Assembly (NCBI GenBank): GCA_000827205.1
Contig: KN832562.1
Location: 788,361-852,360 of the forward strand
Origin: Plicaturopsis crispa FD-325 SS-3
Taxonomy: Eukaryota; Basidiomycota; Agaricomycetes; Amylocorticiales; Amylocorticiaceae
Length of the DNA: 64,000 nucleotides
Direction of reading: 5' to 3'
Within the stretch, counting starts at the first letter, position 1. Each line of letters starts with the position of its first letter. The notes below the pieces were generated by a model, which was not told the DNA's origin, ran no database searches, and saw nothing but the letters and a program-made list of their open reading frames with translations. The translations under genes and the position numbers were made by a program. Below, piece by piece: positions 23,108 to 33,834 of the stretch.

Positions 23108-25300
23108 TCAAGGAAACTCGCTGAGACGCAAGCATCGCGGCACCAAATCTTCGTCGGGAGTCATATCCGGATCATGGTCGAAACCCTGACGGGATATCGA
23201 GGAGCGGCGGTGTAACCGAGACGGCCGTGGATCCCCATTGACGGACGGAGGGTCCATATGCTTGACGAGCGGCCACATCGGTATGTAGCATTGCTCCTGC
23301 AAAGCAAGACACGCGACGGTTAACAACAGAACGGACGGCGATCGGCACAGGAAAACGTACATCCCATGCGCACGACGGGTCGCAGCGCTCCCACATAGCC
23401 CATCCGAGCCATGCTATCAGCTCCTCCAGATCACTGCGCCAGTGGGAGATCGCCGTACTCGCGTCCACGGCGTCCCCGGCACTGAGGATGTCGAGCGCAT
23501 TGCCCAACACGCCCGTCGCGAATCCACAGAGCCTATCCAGCACGCCTTCGACAGCATACTTAAGACCCTGCTCCTGCAGCGTCAGCTGCAACCCACCGAA
23601 ATGGCCAGTGAACGCGTGAGTGCACTTATGATTCGCCTTTGCGAGCGACTCAGCCGTGCGGGCCGCGTCGACAAGGACTGTGGGTGCATCCACGTAGGGC
23701 ATGACGAGCGCGAACGCGACTAGCCGTACGCGCGAGACGAGCGCAGTCGCATTCGCACCTGGCGGCGCGCCCTCCTCGAGAACGTGCCGCATCTCCGCGA
23801 GCCGGTCACCGTAGCGGTCCACCACCGCCTGTGCAATTGCACTCCAGTCTACGCCGCTACTGCGCCCCGCATTCCAGTCGTCAAGGGCCTGCTCGAGCTC
23901 CGTGCGCCATGCAACGATGTCCTCTTGTGAGAGGTCGAGCAGACGGTGCTTTCGCCGCGGGAGCGCGTTGCTCGCGGCAAGGGATGTGTACGCAGGTGAG
24001 TAGAACGAGACGAGGTGCTCGGGATGCGGGATGACACGCGCTTCAGGGACCGTATGGTGCCAGCTTGCGGCATGGTACATGGACCACCCAGCCTGTGCGA
24101 CGTAGTCATTCCACGGCGGCTCGCCGTGTTCCGTGTCGCGCAGAGCGTAGGAGACGTTGGTGGCCCCGACGACACTGACGCCTTGCGCAAAGTCGCACCA
24201 GAGGACCTCAAATGTCGCCTCCTCGCGCACGAATCCGTCGATGCTATGTTCCTTCGCCCATGCGCAGAGAATCTTGGCGCGCGCGTAGTCTGCCATGCCG
24301 CCCGGTCCTTTGTTCGCGTCGCCGTACGCGAGGACGTCCTGCACATCTTGGGTGCCATCGTCAGTTTTAGCGGCAGAAAACCCGTCGAAGTAGAGCACGC
24401 GGAGGGGGCGCGTAGCCGTGTAAGTCCACAACGTTCTGTTCGACGGGTTTGGTGTAGGGAACACAGGTAGGAGTGAATGTCGACTTACTGGTGGCGCTTC
24501 CACGAAAATATAAAGCTATGCTCGGCATCTAAGCTACCACGAGCGAATGGGTCTTAGCTGGATGATGTTCGGTGCACGGGATGGGGACGTACGCGAACCA
24601 CTCAAACCCCGAGGTAGGTGGGCCCGAGTCACCCGAGCCAGTGTGATACAACAGCGTCCCAGGTCGGATAGTCGCTGGTACCACCGCATGCCCTTTATCC
24701 GCGAACGCCTGAGACCAGGAGCGTAGCAGAGAGTGTAAAGACGCGAAAATCAAATTCGAGTTGTCCGTCTGCGTAGTGGTGTTGGTGGATAACACAACTT
24801 GCGGCAATGACCTCGCGGCAACGATGGAACCCGTTATGGCACAAAACGAGTAGAGAAGGAACAGCATGACTCCTCCATGCATCCTGCACTCGTCCCGCAT
24901 TATCCTATGGAGCAATAATGGCTCTGGCAGGACTATGGTAGTGAATGACTGCGGCGGTGTTGATCACAGTGGGAGCGTATCATAGTGGGCCTGTCATGAC
25001 ACAGCCTCGGCAGGCCGCGGGCCGACATCCTGCTGCTGCAGACGCGTTCAAGGTGCCAGGAAGTCGCCTGTAGAAAATGACCATATAGTGTAGTAAGGCA
25101 AGAGCATTGAGGAAAACAGGAATAGCATAGATACTTACTCGTTTGTCGATAGAGGTGGTGACCGTGGTGGTCAGAGAGGATGAAGCGTGCTTGAACAGTA
25201 TACGTATTACTATACTCATGATCACTGTCAACACACTCTGCCTCGAGTTTCCTCGTCATTTCATTCAAAAATCCTCAGCTACGCGCACACTCGTAGACTA
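23033..25300. repeat. Tandem duplication unit A (secreted-protein gene with flanks)
   Basis: Matches unit B (about 25333-27690) from the 3' flank (CTCCTCCGCAGGAT onwards) through the gene to the 5' flank (GCTCGTAGACTAG-type sequence near 25285 and 27670). Coding parts are close to identical over long stretches; the flanks are less well kept. Edges are approximate. Confidence 0.75.
23108..24882 (-). CDS. Secreted protein of unknown function, tandem copy A
   Basis: Four exons (24593-24882, 24489-24533, 23361-24435, 23108-23296) total 1599 nt, giving 532 aa. A hydrophobic signal sequence (MLFLLYSFCAITGSIVAA) is followed by NTTTQTDNSNL, HAVVPATIRPGTLLYHTG, EWFALDAEHSFIF, TATRPLRVLYFDGFSAAK and a QDVQDVLAYG segment. 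It then has a long helical domain. I know similar proteins in many fungi but no named domain or activity. Several N-x-S/T sites fit secretion. The small second exon of 45 nt carries the conserved DAEHS motif. The start at 24882 is chosen because the signal peptide begins there and it aligns with copy B; an ATG further upstream is in frame. It belongs to a tandem duplication. Confidence 0.8.
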
Positions 25301-25332
25301 GGGGACAGGATGTATACGTTTACATCCTAGGG

Positions 25333-27690
25333 GAAACTCCTCCGCAGGATCGACTTCCAGATAAATGAAGACCGTCACATCTATGATGAACATTGCCCAT
25401 AAGATAAATCAAGGAAACTCGCTCATACGCAAGCATCGCGGAACCAAATCCTCGTCGTCGGGAATTGTATCCAAGCCATGGTCGAAACCACGACTGGACA
25501 TCGAAGACCGGCGGTATAGATGAGACAGCCGCGTGTCTCCATTGAGGGACAGCCTGAGAGGGTCCATATGCTTGACGAGCGGCCACATCGGTATGTAGCA
25601 TTGCTCCTGCACAGCAAAACACGCGACGGTTAACGAGAAAATAGGACGGCGATCGGCAAAGAAAAACGTACATCCCATGCGCACGACGGGTCGCAGCGCT
25701 CCCACATGGCCCATCCGAGCCACGCCATCAGCACCTCGAGATCACTGCGCCAGCGGGAAATCGCAGTATTCGCGTCCACCGCGTCCCCGGCACTGAGGAT
25801 GTCGAGCGCATTGCCTAACACGCCCGTCGCAAATCCACAGAGCCTATCCAGCACACCTTCGACTGCATGCTTCAGACCCCGCTCCTGCGGCGTCAGCTGC
25901 AACCCACCGAAATGGCCGGTAAACGCATAAGTGCATTTATAGTTCGCCTTTGCGAGCGATTCGACCGTGCGAGCCGTGTCGACGAGGACTGTGGGTGCAT
26001 CCACGTAGGGCATAGCCAGCGCGAATGCGATTAGCCGTACGCGCGAGACGAGCGCGGTCGCATTGGCCCCTGGCGTCGCGCCCTCCTCAAGAACGTGCCG
26101 CATCTCTGCGAGCCGGTCGCCATAACGGTCGACCACCGCCTGTGCGATTGCGCTCCAGTCTGCGCCGCTGCTGCGCCCCGCATTCCAGTCGCCGAACGCC
26201 TGTCCAAGCTCGGCATGCCATGTGGCGATGTCCTCGCGCGAGAGGTCGAGCAGACGGTGCTTGCGCCGCGGGAGGGCGTTGTTCGCGGCTAGGGATGTAT
26301 AGACCGGTGAGTAGAACGAGACGAGGTGTTCGGGATGCGGGATGACACGCTTCTCCGGGACTGTATGGTGCCAGCTCGCCGCGTGGTACATGGACCACTT
26401 GGCCTGGCCGCGGTATTCATTCCGTGGCGTGTCTGCCAATTCCATCTCTATAGGACCTTGTACGCCGGCGTGATCTAAAGGAAAATCTTGGGGCGAGGCA
26501 TAGGACACATTGGTTGCAGCGACGGTCGCGACGCCCTCCCGGAAATCGCACCAAAGGAGCTCGAATGTCGCTTCTTCGCGCACAAACCCTTCGATGCCGT
26601 ATTGTTTGGCCCACTCACAAAGTCCCTTCGCGCGCCCAATATCCAGCCAGCCGCCGGGCCCCTTGTTCGCGTCGCCGTACGCGATGACATCTTGCAAGTC
26701 GAGGGTGCCGCCATTGGATTTCGCTGCAGAGAACCCGTCGAAGTATAGTACGCGGAGAGGGCGCGTGGCGGTGAATGTCCACATTGTACTGTAGGCGTCC
26801 CATGGGCGTTCACATCTGCAAGACGGGTCCGCATACCGACTTACTGGGTCTCTAAAGCACGCTCCATCCACGAGAATATATAGCTATGCTCTGCATCAAA
26901 CCTGCCGAGGGCCAACAAGTTAGCGAGAGTACGGTCGAGGCAGAACTGGCACGCACGCAAACCACTCGAATCCCTTGGTAGGTGGACCCGCATCCGCTAA
27001 ACCGGTGTGATACAACAGCGTCCCCGGTCGGATAGTCGCTGGCACCACCGCGTGGCCTTTATCCGCGAACGCCTGCGACCAGGAGCGTAGAAGAGAGTGC
27101 AATGACGCGAATATTAGATTCGAATTGTCCGTCTGCGTAGTGGTGTTGGCAGATAACACAGCCTGTGGCAAAGACCTGGCGGAGACGATGGACCACAAGA
27201 TGGTGCTAAACGTGTAGAGAAGCATGCCTGCGCCGCGCATCCTGCTCTTGTCCTGCTACAGCCTAGGATTAAATGGAACTGGAAGCCTCAGGCCTCAGGA
27301 CGATGGCCACAGGATTGATTCCGTGTTCGGGTCCGCCATTTGATAAACAGCACGATCGGCATGGGCGGGCCGGCCAAGCACATCGGACTGCTCCAGCCCC
27401 CAAACCTGCGTTGAAAGGACAGGACAGCGCCTTTAGAAAATGGCCATCATAGATCAAGGCAGAATTATCGAAGAACATAGGGGAACAGCTAGATACCTCT
27501 AGATACTCGCTTGGTTTGTCGAGGTGGTGGTGACCGTCGTGTCGTGGTTTGAAAAGTTTGTGTGCAGCCTAAACTCCGCGGAGTTGCTCCCGGTCGACAT
27601 GTTTTGTACAGAGGCTCCGCCTCCTTCCTTGTCATTTCAATCTGTCATTACCCTCAGCTACGCACACGCTCGTAGACTAGAGGCGAGAGA
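25333..27690. repeat. Tandem duplication unit B (secreted-protein gene with flanks)
   Basis: Partner of unit A at about 23033-25300, in the same orientation. The 482 bp between the gene start at 27240 and the next gene contain the matching promoter side. Confidence 0.75.
25409..27240 (-). CDS. Secreted protein of unknown function, tandem copy B
   Basis: Four exons (26957-27240, 26845-26901, 25672-26788, 25409-25606) total 1656 nt, giving 551 aa. It begins MRGAGMLLYTFSTILW, a signal peptide, and follows copy A closely: RPGTLLYHTG, FDAEHSYIFSW, TATRPLRVLYFDGFSAAK, the helical domain, and the ending VPRCLRMSEFP. Differences from A sit mainly in exon 2 (four extra codons), after SYASP (an insertion of about 14 residues) and before the C-terminus. 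All intron positions are shared. Both copies keep open frames through about 1.6 kb, so both are probably functional. No catalytic motif is recognised. Confidence 0.8.
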
Positions 27691-27722
27691 CTCATTGCAA
27701 GGCCCCACCAAGTTCGCCCTCC

Positions 27723-28198
27723 ATGCCGAAGCGCTCCAAAGCCGCGAAAACCAGGCTCGCCAACCTCGGCATTTACGGAAGGAAGAAGGATGCGAAAGCA
27801 AAGTCCAAGGTGAGGGTGTACTCGTGCTCAAGCATTCAGAAAGATCATTTGACCAATTCTGAATGTCGAAGACGAAAGTCGACGCAAAGACCAAGGTACG
27901 TAGACCTATCCCTATTCGCCTTTTCCCAGCGAGGAAAGCTCATTCTCTCGCTACTTTTCAGGTCTCACCTGATGGTTCTACGCACCCCGGGGGTGAGGAT
28001 GGCGGTGACAGTTCGATGAACGCGTTGCAGCTCGATCTACCGCAGCAAAGCATGGAGACCTCGCATGCTGACCCGCAAACCGATAACACGCTTTTGGCGG
28101 GTCCAACTCCGGAGACAGCTTTGGTACCAACAGATGCACTGCACGAAAAACTGGTCGGGTCCCCCGCCGCCGTCGCGTCCGAGGGTGCCCAAGGATAA
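27723..28198 (+). CDS. Small basic protein with transposon-leader-like N-terminus
   Basis: Proposed exons 27723-27809, 27872-27895 and 27962-28198 total 348 nt, giving 115 aa. The N-terminus MPKRSKAAKTRLANLGIYG is strongly basic. It resembles the RSKA..R..NLG start that I associate with proteins encoded by large repetitive transposon families of basidiomycetes. The rest is an acidic, low-complexity tail without a domain. It may be a truncated remnant of such an element, or a small nuclear protein. It lies beside the tandem duplication. The exon model depends on weak signals, especially the AAG acceptor before 27872. Confidence 0.4.
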
Positions 28199-28373
28199 AG
28201 TGGGTAGAATTTGCTATGCGTGTGTCTGATCCTTTCCTTCTTTCCCTCCTTCAAAATCATTCGCACAAATATGTAAAATACAAAGCATACCTACGTAAGT
28301 ACTTGGCTCATACAATACTACACTAACCCTGCCAGCTTGTTTTTCCGGACCCTCGTACCCCCAAAGTCCGGTC

Positions 28374-29159
28374 TCAGGCACCCTCAACGGGCGGCCAAAA
28401 ACCTTTTTCAATGTCCAGCACTGTAGCCCATACTTTCTCGGCTTTCGCCCACCTCTCGCTCCCGGGCTCTATCCCGCGATCGTCGACAAGGTTGGCAAGA
28501 TCGGCCACGAATTCGTGGAATTCGGAGTTTGTCCAGTTGTCTACGAGTTCGGCTACGGCAGCAGCGTTCGGAGCATCCGCGGAGAGTGCGTCAGCGTGAG
28601 CGCTTCGCACCTTGCCCACGTACGTCCACGCGTCGAGATAGACCTTAAATACAATGCGAATGAGTAAGTGTGTCCGCAGAGTTGCAAGTAGGATCGACAC
28701 AGCGCTCACCTGTTCCATCGCCCACAGGAATACCAGCCCCTCCTCAAAGGACGCGGACCTGGAAAACCTCTCCATCTCTGCAACATACGCCTTGGTCTCC
28801 GCGCGCTCGCCCCACCCATCCAGACGGAGCGCGTGCTTCTCCGCGAGGTCGATGAAGAACGCGGCCTCGCGCACGACGTTTGCCAGCGCGTACGTCAGGA
28901 TCTTCAGGACGCGCTGGTTCTGCAGCTCGGCCGCGGAGCTGATCGGGTCCGCCGAGGAGAACGGTATGCGCGATATGAGGCGGCCGATGAACTGGGGGTA
29001 TGCGTGGGCAGCGTAGATCCTGTCCTGGGAGAGCCATTGGTCGAGACTGCCCTTCGGGAGGCGGCTGGTGCCTGAAGCGGTGAGGAACGGGTGCTCGACG
29101 GCAGCTGTGTATGCTTCCCTGGACGAGTGCACCAAATGGGTCGTCAATTTGGTGCTCAT
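28374..29159 (-). CDS. TENA/THI-4 domain protein
   Basis: Haem-oxygenase-like all-helical protein of the TenA family, linked to thiamine salvage (hydrolysis of aminopyrimidine breakdown products). Two exons (28710-29159, 28374-28643) total 720 nt, giving 239 aa, the normal size. The family opening AAVEHPFLTASGTSRLPKGSLDQWLSQD is plain, as are YAAHAYPQFIG and the C-terminal NSEFHEFVADLANLVDD. At the place where TenA_C enzymes have the active Cys, this one has Met-Glu (FLWAMEQVYLDAW), as in the TenA_E subgroup, so the chemistry may differ from classical thiaminase II. No targeting signal is evident. Divergent neighbour of ALY/REF. Confidence 0.88.
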   Translation of the reverse strand: MSTKLTTHLVHSSREAYTAAVEHPFLTASGTSRLPKGSLDQWLSQDRIYAAHAYPQFIGRLISRIPFSSADPISSAAELQNQRVLKILTYALANVVREAAFFIDLAEKHALRLDGWGERAETKAYVAEMERFSRSASFEEGLVFLWAMEQVSAVSILLATLRTHLLIRIVFKVYLDAWTYVGKVRSAHADALSADAPNAAAVAELVDNWTNSEFHEFVADLANLVDDRGIEPGSERWAKAEKVWATVLDIEKGFWPPVEGA

Positions 29160-29626
29160 GGTTGGATGTCAATCCTAAAATTAGTATAGATATTTGAGTT
29201 CAAGTTTAAGTACTTACATTGGTGCCTTAAGTTGACGACATCATTTGCACATCCGTTTGCGACAGTTGCCGTTTTTCCATGTCTGCATGAAAAGGCTGCA
29301 AGCATTTCCTCCGAATACTTTCAAAGGGAATTGCCTCGGATACGAAAGGGAAGGGAAAACGCCTTTAGTACATGGGTCTTGGTAGTGATATTGGACCTTG
29401 GTACATACTTGGTACGCGCACCCTGCGCGCACCCAGTGTGCAAAGACGCGCCACATCGCGCAGACTCCGCTTCGAGCCCCGCCCGCTGTTTTCCGCACCG
29501 TCTTTGCAGCGAAGTGCGTGCTTTAACTGGACCATCACCTTCGACTTCAACGCCCAAATTCTGCTCAAAGCTCTCGCTGTTCCCTGCTGTAGCTTGCTTT
29601 GCTTTACATCTTCCATACCAACTGCT
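29160..29626. other. Divergent promoter region, TENA and ALY/REF
   Basis: 467 bp between two divergent starts; it should carry both promoters. No other feature is recognised. Confidence 0.6.
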
Positions 29627-30693
29627 ATGTCTTCACTGAGATCAGACCGAGGCCGCAAGCCGTACAGCGTGAGCATGCACCAACGTGGATAGCACTGTTT
29701 CAACGACTCAATCCAACATGTTCTCCTTTAGCGACCTGCGCCTCGTTCAAAGGACGTCGCGAACGGCATGTGGCTACACGACAAGGCGCCCTCTGCACCC
29801 AAAGCCGACAGGCCATCAGCCGCTACCAACGCCAGACTTATCGTCTCAAACTTGCATTATGAAGTCGATACGAAAGACCTTGCTGTGCGTGGCTGGTATC
29901 TTCTCGTCATATTATGCTGCATACTGACTGGTCGTGGACATTGCTTGTAGTCCATATTTGGACAGATAGGGACGCTCATATGCGAGCCTTCAATCAGGGT
30001 ACGAACCTCCGAATGCACGCAGTCCACCTGAAAGAACCCATCCCGACCCACTTTCGATTCGCAATAAAGTACGACCGCAGTGGCCGCTCGACTGGCATCG
30101 CAACGATATCCTTCGAGACGCCTGGAGAGGCAACAAGAGCCAAGAAGCAGTTCGATGGGATCCTTGCTAAGGGTAAACGCATTGCATTCGCCTTCCCGCG
30201 TCTCGCATTCCTGCGCGATTCTAATATATTTGCTCTGATCAGGACAACCGATGAGCATCGCATACGACACCTCGCTGCCGCCTGCCGTCAGAAATACTCG
30301 TCGCGCTAGCGATTCCGATTCTCTTTTGGCAAGAATACAAAAACCACCTCTGCTCGATCGCCTAAGCCGCGATGGGCCTCAGAGCAAGACCAAGCCCACT
30401 CCTACAGGCCCATCGACGTAGGTATCATGTATATATTGGTTGCACAATCATCTGACTCCTTCGCCAGTGCCAACCGACGCGCAGTATCCGGGCCAGGACC
30501 GATCCGTACGAAACAGCGCGGAGGCGCAGCAGCAGGTGCAGGGGCAGGAGGACGTCGCGCACCAAAAAAACCGCAGACGGCGGAGGATCTGGATAAAGAA
30601 CTGGAGGCGTTCATGGGTGATGAACCCGCTGCGGCCCCTACCACTACTGTCGCTCCTCCTGCCGCGACGGCAGGTGATGTAGACATGGTATAG
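29627..30693 (+). CDS. mRNA export adaptor ALY/REF (Yra1/Mlo3 type)
   Basis: Nuclear RNA-binding adaptor of TREX that hands mRNP to the export receptor. Six exons (29627-29668, 29732-29884, 29951-29998, 30070-30172, 30243-30417, 30468-30693) total 747 nt, giving 248 aa. A basic N-terminus (SLRSDRGRKPYSRPAPRSK) leads to one RRM: ARLIVSNLHYEV (RNP2), LASIFGQIGTLI, YDRSGRSTGIATISFE (RNP1), AKKQFDGILAKGQPMSI. This is the REF signature. A variable region and a Gly/Ala/Arg stretch follow, then the C-terminal box AEDLDKELEAFMG, which binds the helicase Sub2/UAP56 in this family. It converges on AIP1, with 244 bp between stops. Confidence 0.92.
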
Positions 30694-30937
30694 GCCCGTC
30701 CATCTTGATCATACTGTACATTTATCTATTGCCCTGCCCTGCCGTTCTGTCCTCCACTCTTCGCTCATACTTTACGCCGTTGTCCAAAATCGTATATCTA
30801 CTATAACTCTGTTTTGAATGTGAACCAGCTTCTGATTTTTTCTGCCACTCCTCAATCCCCCCCTCTGCAACAATACAGTTCGTAAGTAGCATACAATGAC
30901 TCATAGTTGGGTATGTGTACATGCTTCGCCCGGGCAT

Positions 30938-33588
30938 TCAGACGTGGAATTTAACCTCCCAAGCACGTACGCAGCCATCCGCGCCCGCGCTCACAAGCTG
31001 CCCGCTCTGGCCGGTGCTCTCAAGCCACAGAACAGAGTTCACGCCGCCAGGCCCCGCGTTCTTGATCGCGATGTTCTTTAGCGGCTTCTGGATGCTCCAG
31101 ATGTAGACGTGCGTGTCCAGGGAGCCCGACGCACAGTGCTGCGAGTCGGGTGTGAAATGCAGGGAGTTGATGCGCGCGGAGTGGAAGGACCAGCGCGAGG
31201 TGATGGGCTGCGATTGAAAAAGGTGGTGTGAGCTAGCTGAAGAAAGACTCATTGACATTTGAAGAAAAGCGCACCTTGAGCTCTTTAGCGTCAAACAGGA
31301 CTATCCGCCCACTCGACTAGGAAATTGTCGTGAGCAACCTGACTTACACGCATGCGTTTTTTGGCTCATAGCACTCACATCTCCAGAAGCTAGATAGCTG
31401 CCATCGGGAGAAAACGCCAACGCGCTGACCACACCTTTATTACCCTCCAAAACACTGCTCTCTTGGAGAGATTTCCCGTCCCATTTGTAAAGATGGACTT
31501 TGTTATCCTGGGCAACTACCCGTCAGCGGCACGTCTGAGCGACTCTTTCACTTACTTACCTCTCCGCCCACTGCGACTAAGGATCCAGTAGCTGCAACCG
31601 AGCTCGGGGAGAATTTGGGGCGTAGTTCGAATACAGACTGGTTGGACCTGACAGCCTCAACGGATGCCGCCTCTGCGACGAACACCGTCTCATCCGCAGA
31701 CACCGCAATCGATTTCGGTTGGGATTTTGCCGAGACGGATGCCGGGCTGGGTTCGAACCGTTAATGCCATCTCAAGAGTACTCACTGAGAGAACACTCAC
31801 GTGAAAGCGGAACCGTCAATCTCTCGGATACGGTCATCGAACCCAACAGAGAACGCTTTCCCGGAGAGGGAAGCAAGCCCAGATACCAGGTTCGAGTGTG
31901 ATTCCCCCCCTAGGGTGGATGCCTCTCCAGTGGCCGCTGTGAATGACAGAACGCGCCCATCAGCCGTGCCGGCCAGGAATGTTCCCTTATCCAACGGTAC
32001 CGCAGCGGTGATAGCTTTCTGGGGACCCTGTTATGATGAAGGGTTTGAGACCACCTGCGTCTGCCGAGGATACAACAGCAAAATACGACGTACATTGATA
32101 ATGCGAGCAGGTTTGTCGCCTGATCTTCTGTCGAAGATGTTTAGGTCTCCGGATATAGACAGAGAGACGATGTCTTCGGCGCCGCTCCAGACGTTCCCCA
32201 CTTGCTGGTCGCTCACGGCAGTGCCAACTGTCCATGTCGTGACGGCCTTGCGGGTCTCTACATCCCCTAGACAAAGAAATATCGTGAGTACCACAAATTA
32301 CCTCGAGTCGACGGTGTGCGTACATAATTTCACAGTTCGGTCGGCAGAAGAGGTCGCGAGCGATTTGCTATCGGGGCTCCAGGTGGAAGAGAACTAGGGT
32401 TGCACGTTATCAGTCACATTGTTGCAAGTAGAGTATCGTGCACTTACGATTGTTCCCTTGTGCGGGCTATCAGTGAATTCACCCAGGGTGTCACCGGTCT
32501 TTCCGTCGTAGATGAATATCTTCGAGTCGGAGCCTACGCTGGCAAATACGTCGCCAGAGGGAGCATAGCGAACGTCTTGCACAAAGTTCGTGTGCGTCTT
32601 GATTGTCTAGAACCAGCCTTCAGTATTTGAATGTGTGGGAGAGGGGTCTGCAATTTACCTTGTCGTATTTATAAGGTGCGCCTGGCTGGTACGTCGTGGC
32701 TTGAATCTTCACTTTACGGCGAATGAAGTGGCGTACCCTGATGAAACACGATCAGACCATCGTCTGCGGCAGTGGCAGCTCTGTACGGTCGTTGGTGCCG
32801 GATGGAGACCGCATTAATAACCTACAAAGAGTGGTAGTAAGAAGTTGGAAATGATGACCAGGCAGTGGGGACATACCTTGGAGTGTCCGCTGATTTCGCC
32901 AGTCGATGAACCGGTATCCATCATGAATGCGTGCCCGAACCTATTAAGCCATATCAATCAAGACAAACGCTAGGGCAGTATGAGCATTTGTACTTCTCTC
33001 GGCCATTTCCCACTGCCAATATCCTCTTACTTTCACCATCCCATTCAAGGTCATTGCTGTGGATCATTGCAGAATCAGAAAGATATCAATTCCACAAGAC
33101 TGATCTCACGTACATCTTCCCTGAGATTACTTTGTACTCGCCCTTTAATGTCTGGTCTTCACCAACTGTATCCCACACCCTGACTACGACTGATGTTAGC
33201 ACTCCCATCCGGCATTCCAGCGGATAGACTTACCAGTCCCTGATGCATCCGCAGACGCACAATAGAACCCAGAGGGAGAAATGCGAGCGACTGTCGCGTT
33301 CTGAACATGGCCTGCATACGCAGTTGCTAATGCAGGATTCTATTGAGGAACAGCCATTTAACTGTGCCTCCCGAGTAGGTATATACGTTGGCTATTTGGC
33401 TCACGTTGATATCGCGGATCTAGTGGGGCGGTCAGTCTTCGTCTGTATACAGATATAGCGTTGCCACTCACGATCACCGTCTTGCCATTTGCGTAGGCGA
33501 TCTTGGACTTGTTCGCGCTGAGCTTTGTAGACTCTCCCCTAGCAGTGCTGGGGTTGGCGGGGAAAATCAGACCAGGCTTGAAAGACAT
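30938..33588 (-). CDS. AIP1: Actin-interacting protein 1 (WD40 protein)
   Basis: Cofactor of cofilin that promotes actin filament disassembly. The N-terminus MSFKPGLIFPANPSTARGESTKL followed by KIAYANGKTVIV is typical of AIP1/WDR1. WD40 segments can be read across many short exons, for example DVRYAPSGDVFASVGSD, GKTGDTLGEFTDSPHKGTI, NVWSGAEDIVSLSISGDLNIFD, GTADGRVLSFTAATGE and the ending INSLHFTPDSQHCASGSLDTHVYIW and VSAGADGCVRAWEV. The family has two seven-bladed propellers in about 600 residues, which fits the 2.65-kb span less introns. I did not fix every splice site. It is divergent from MAD3, with 246 bp between the starts. Confidence 0.92.
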
Positions 33589-33834
33589 ATTGAACTGCTA
33601 CTGAAAAGATCGCGTCAATCGAGTATTTGTACAGCGTGAACTCAGTGCAGCGCAGTTCCGCAGGATTTCTGGTGAACCGCGAGCGCGGTTGCCCGCAGCG
33701 GCGAGCAGGTATGCACAGGGGCTAATCTTCCATATACAGAATGCCTTTCAACCGCGGACCGCGTCGCGTCGCCGCCGCAAAAGCAACTTTCCTCTCACTT
33801 TCACCCTTCATTTACGACGCTCTATACTCACACA
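33589..33834. promoter_or_regulatory. Shared promoter of AIP1 and MAD3
   Basis: 246 bp separate the two divergent ATGs, so both core promoters must lie here or overlap the 5' ends. No clear TATA box is seen. Confidence 0.5.
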
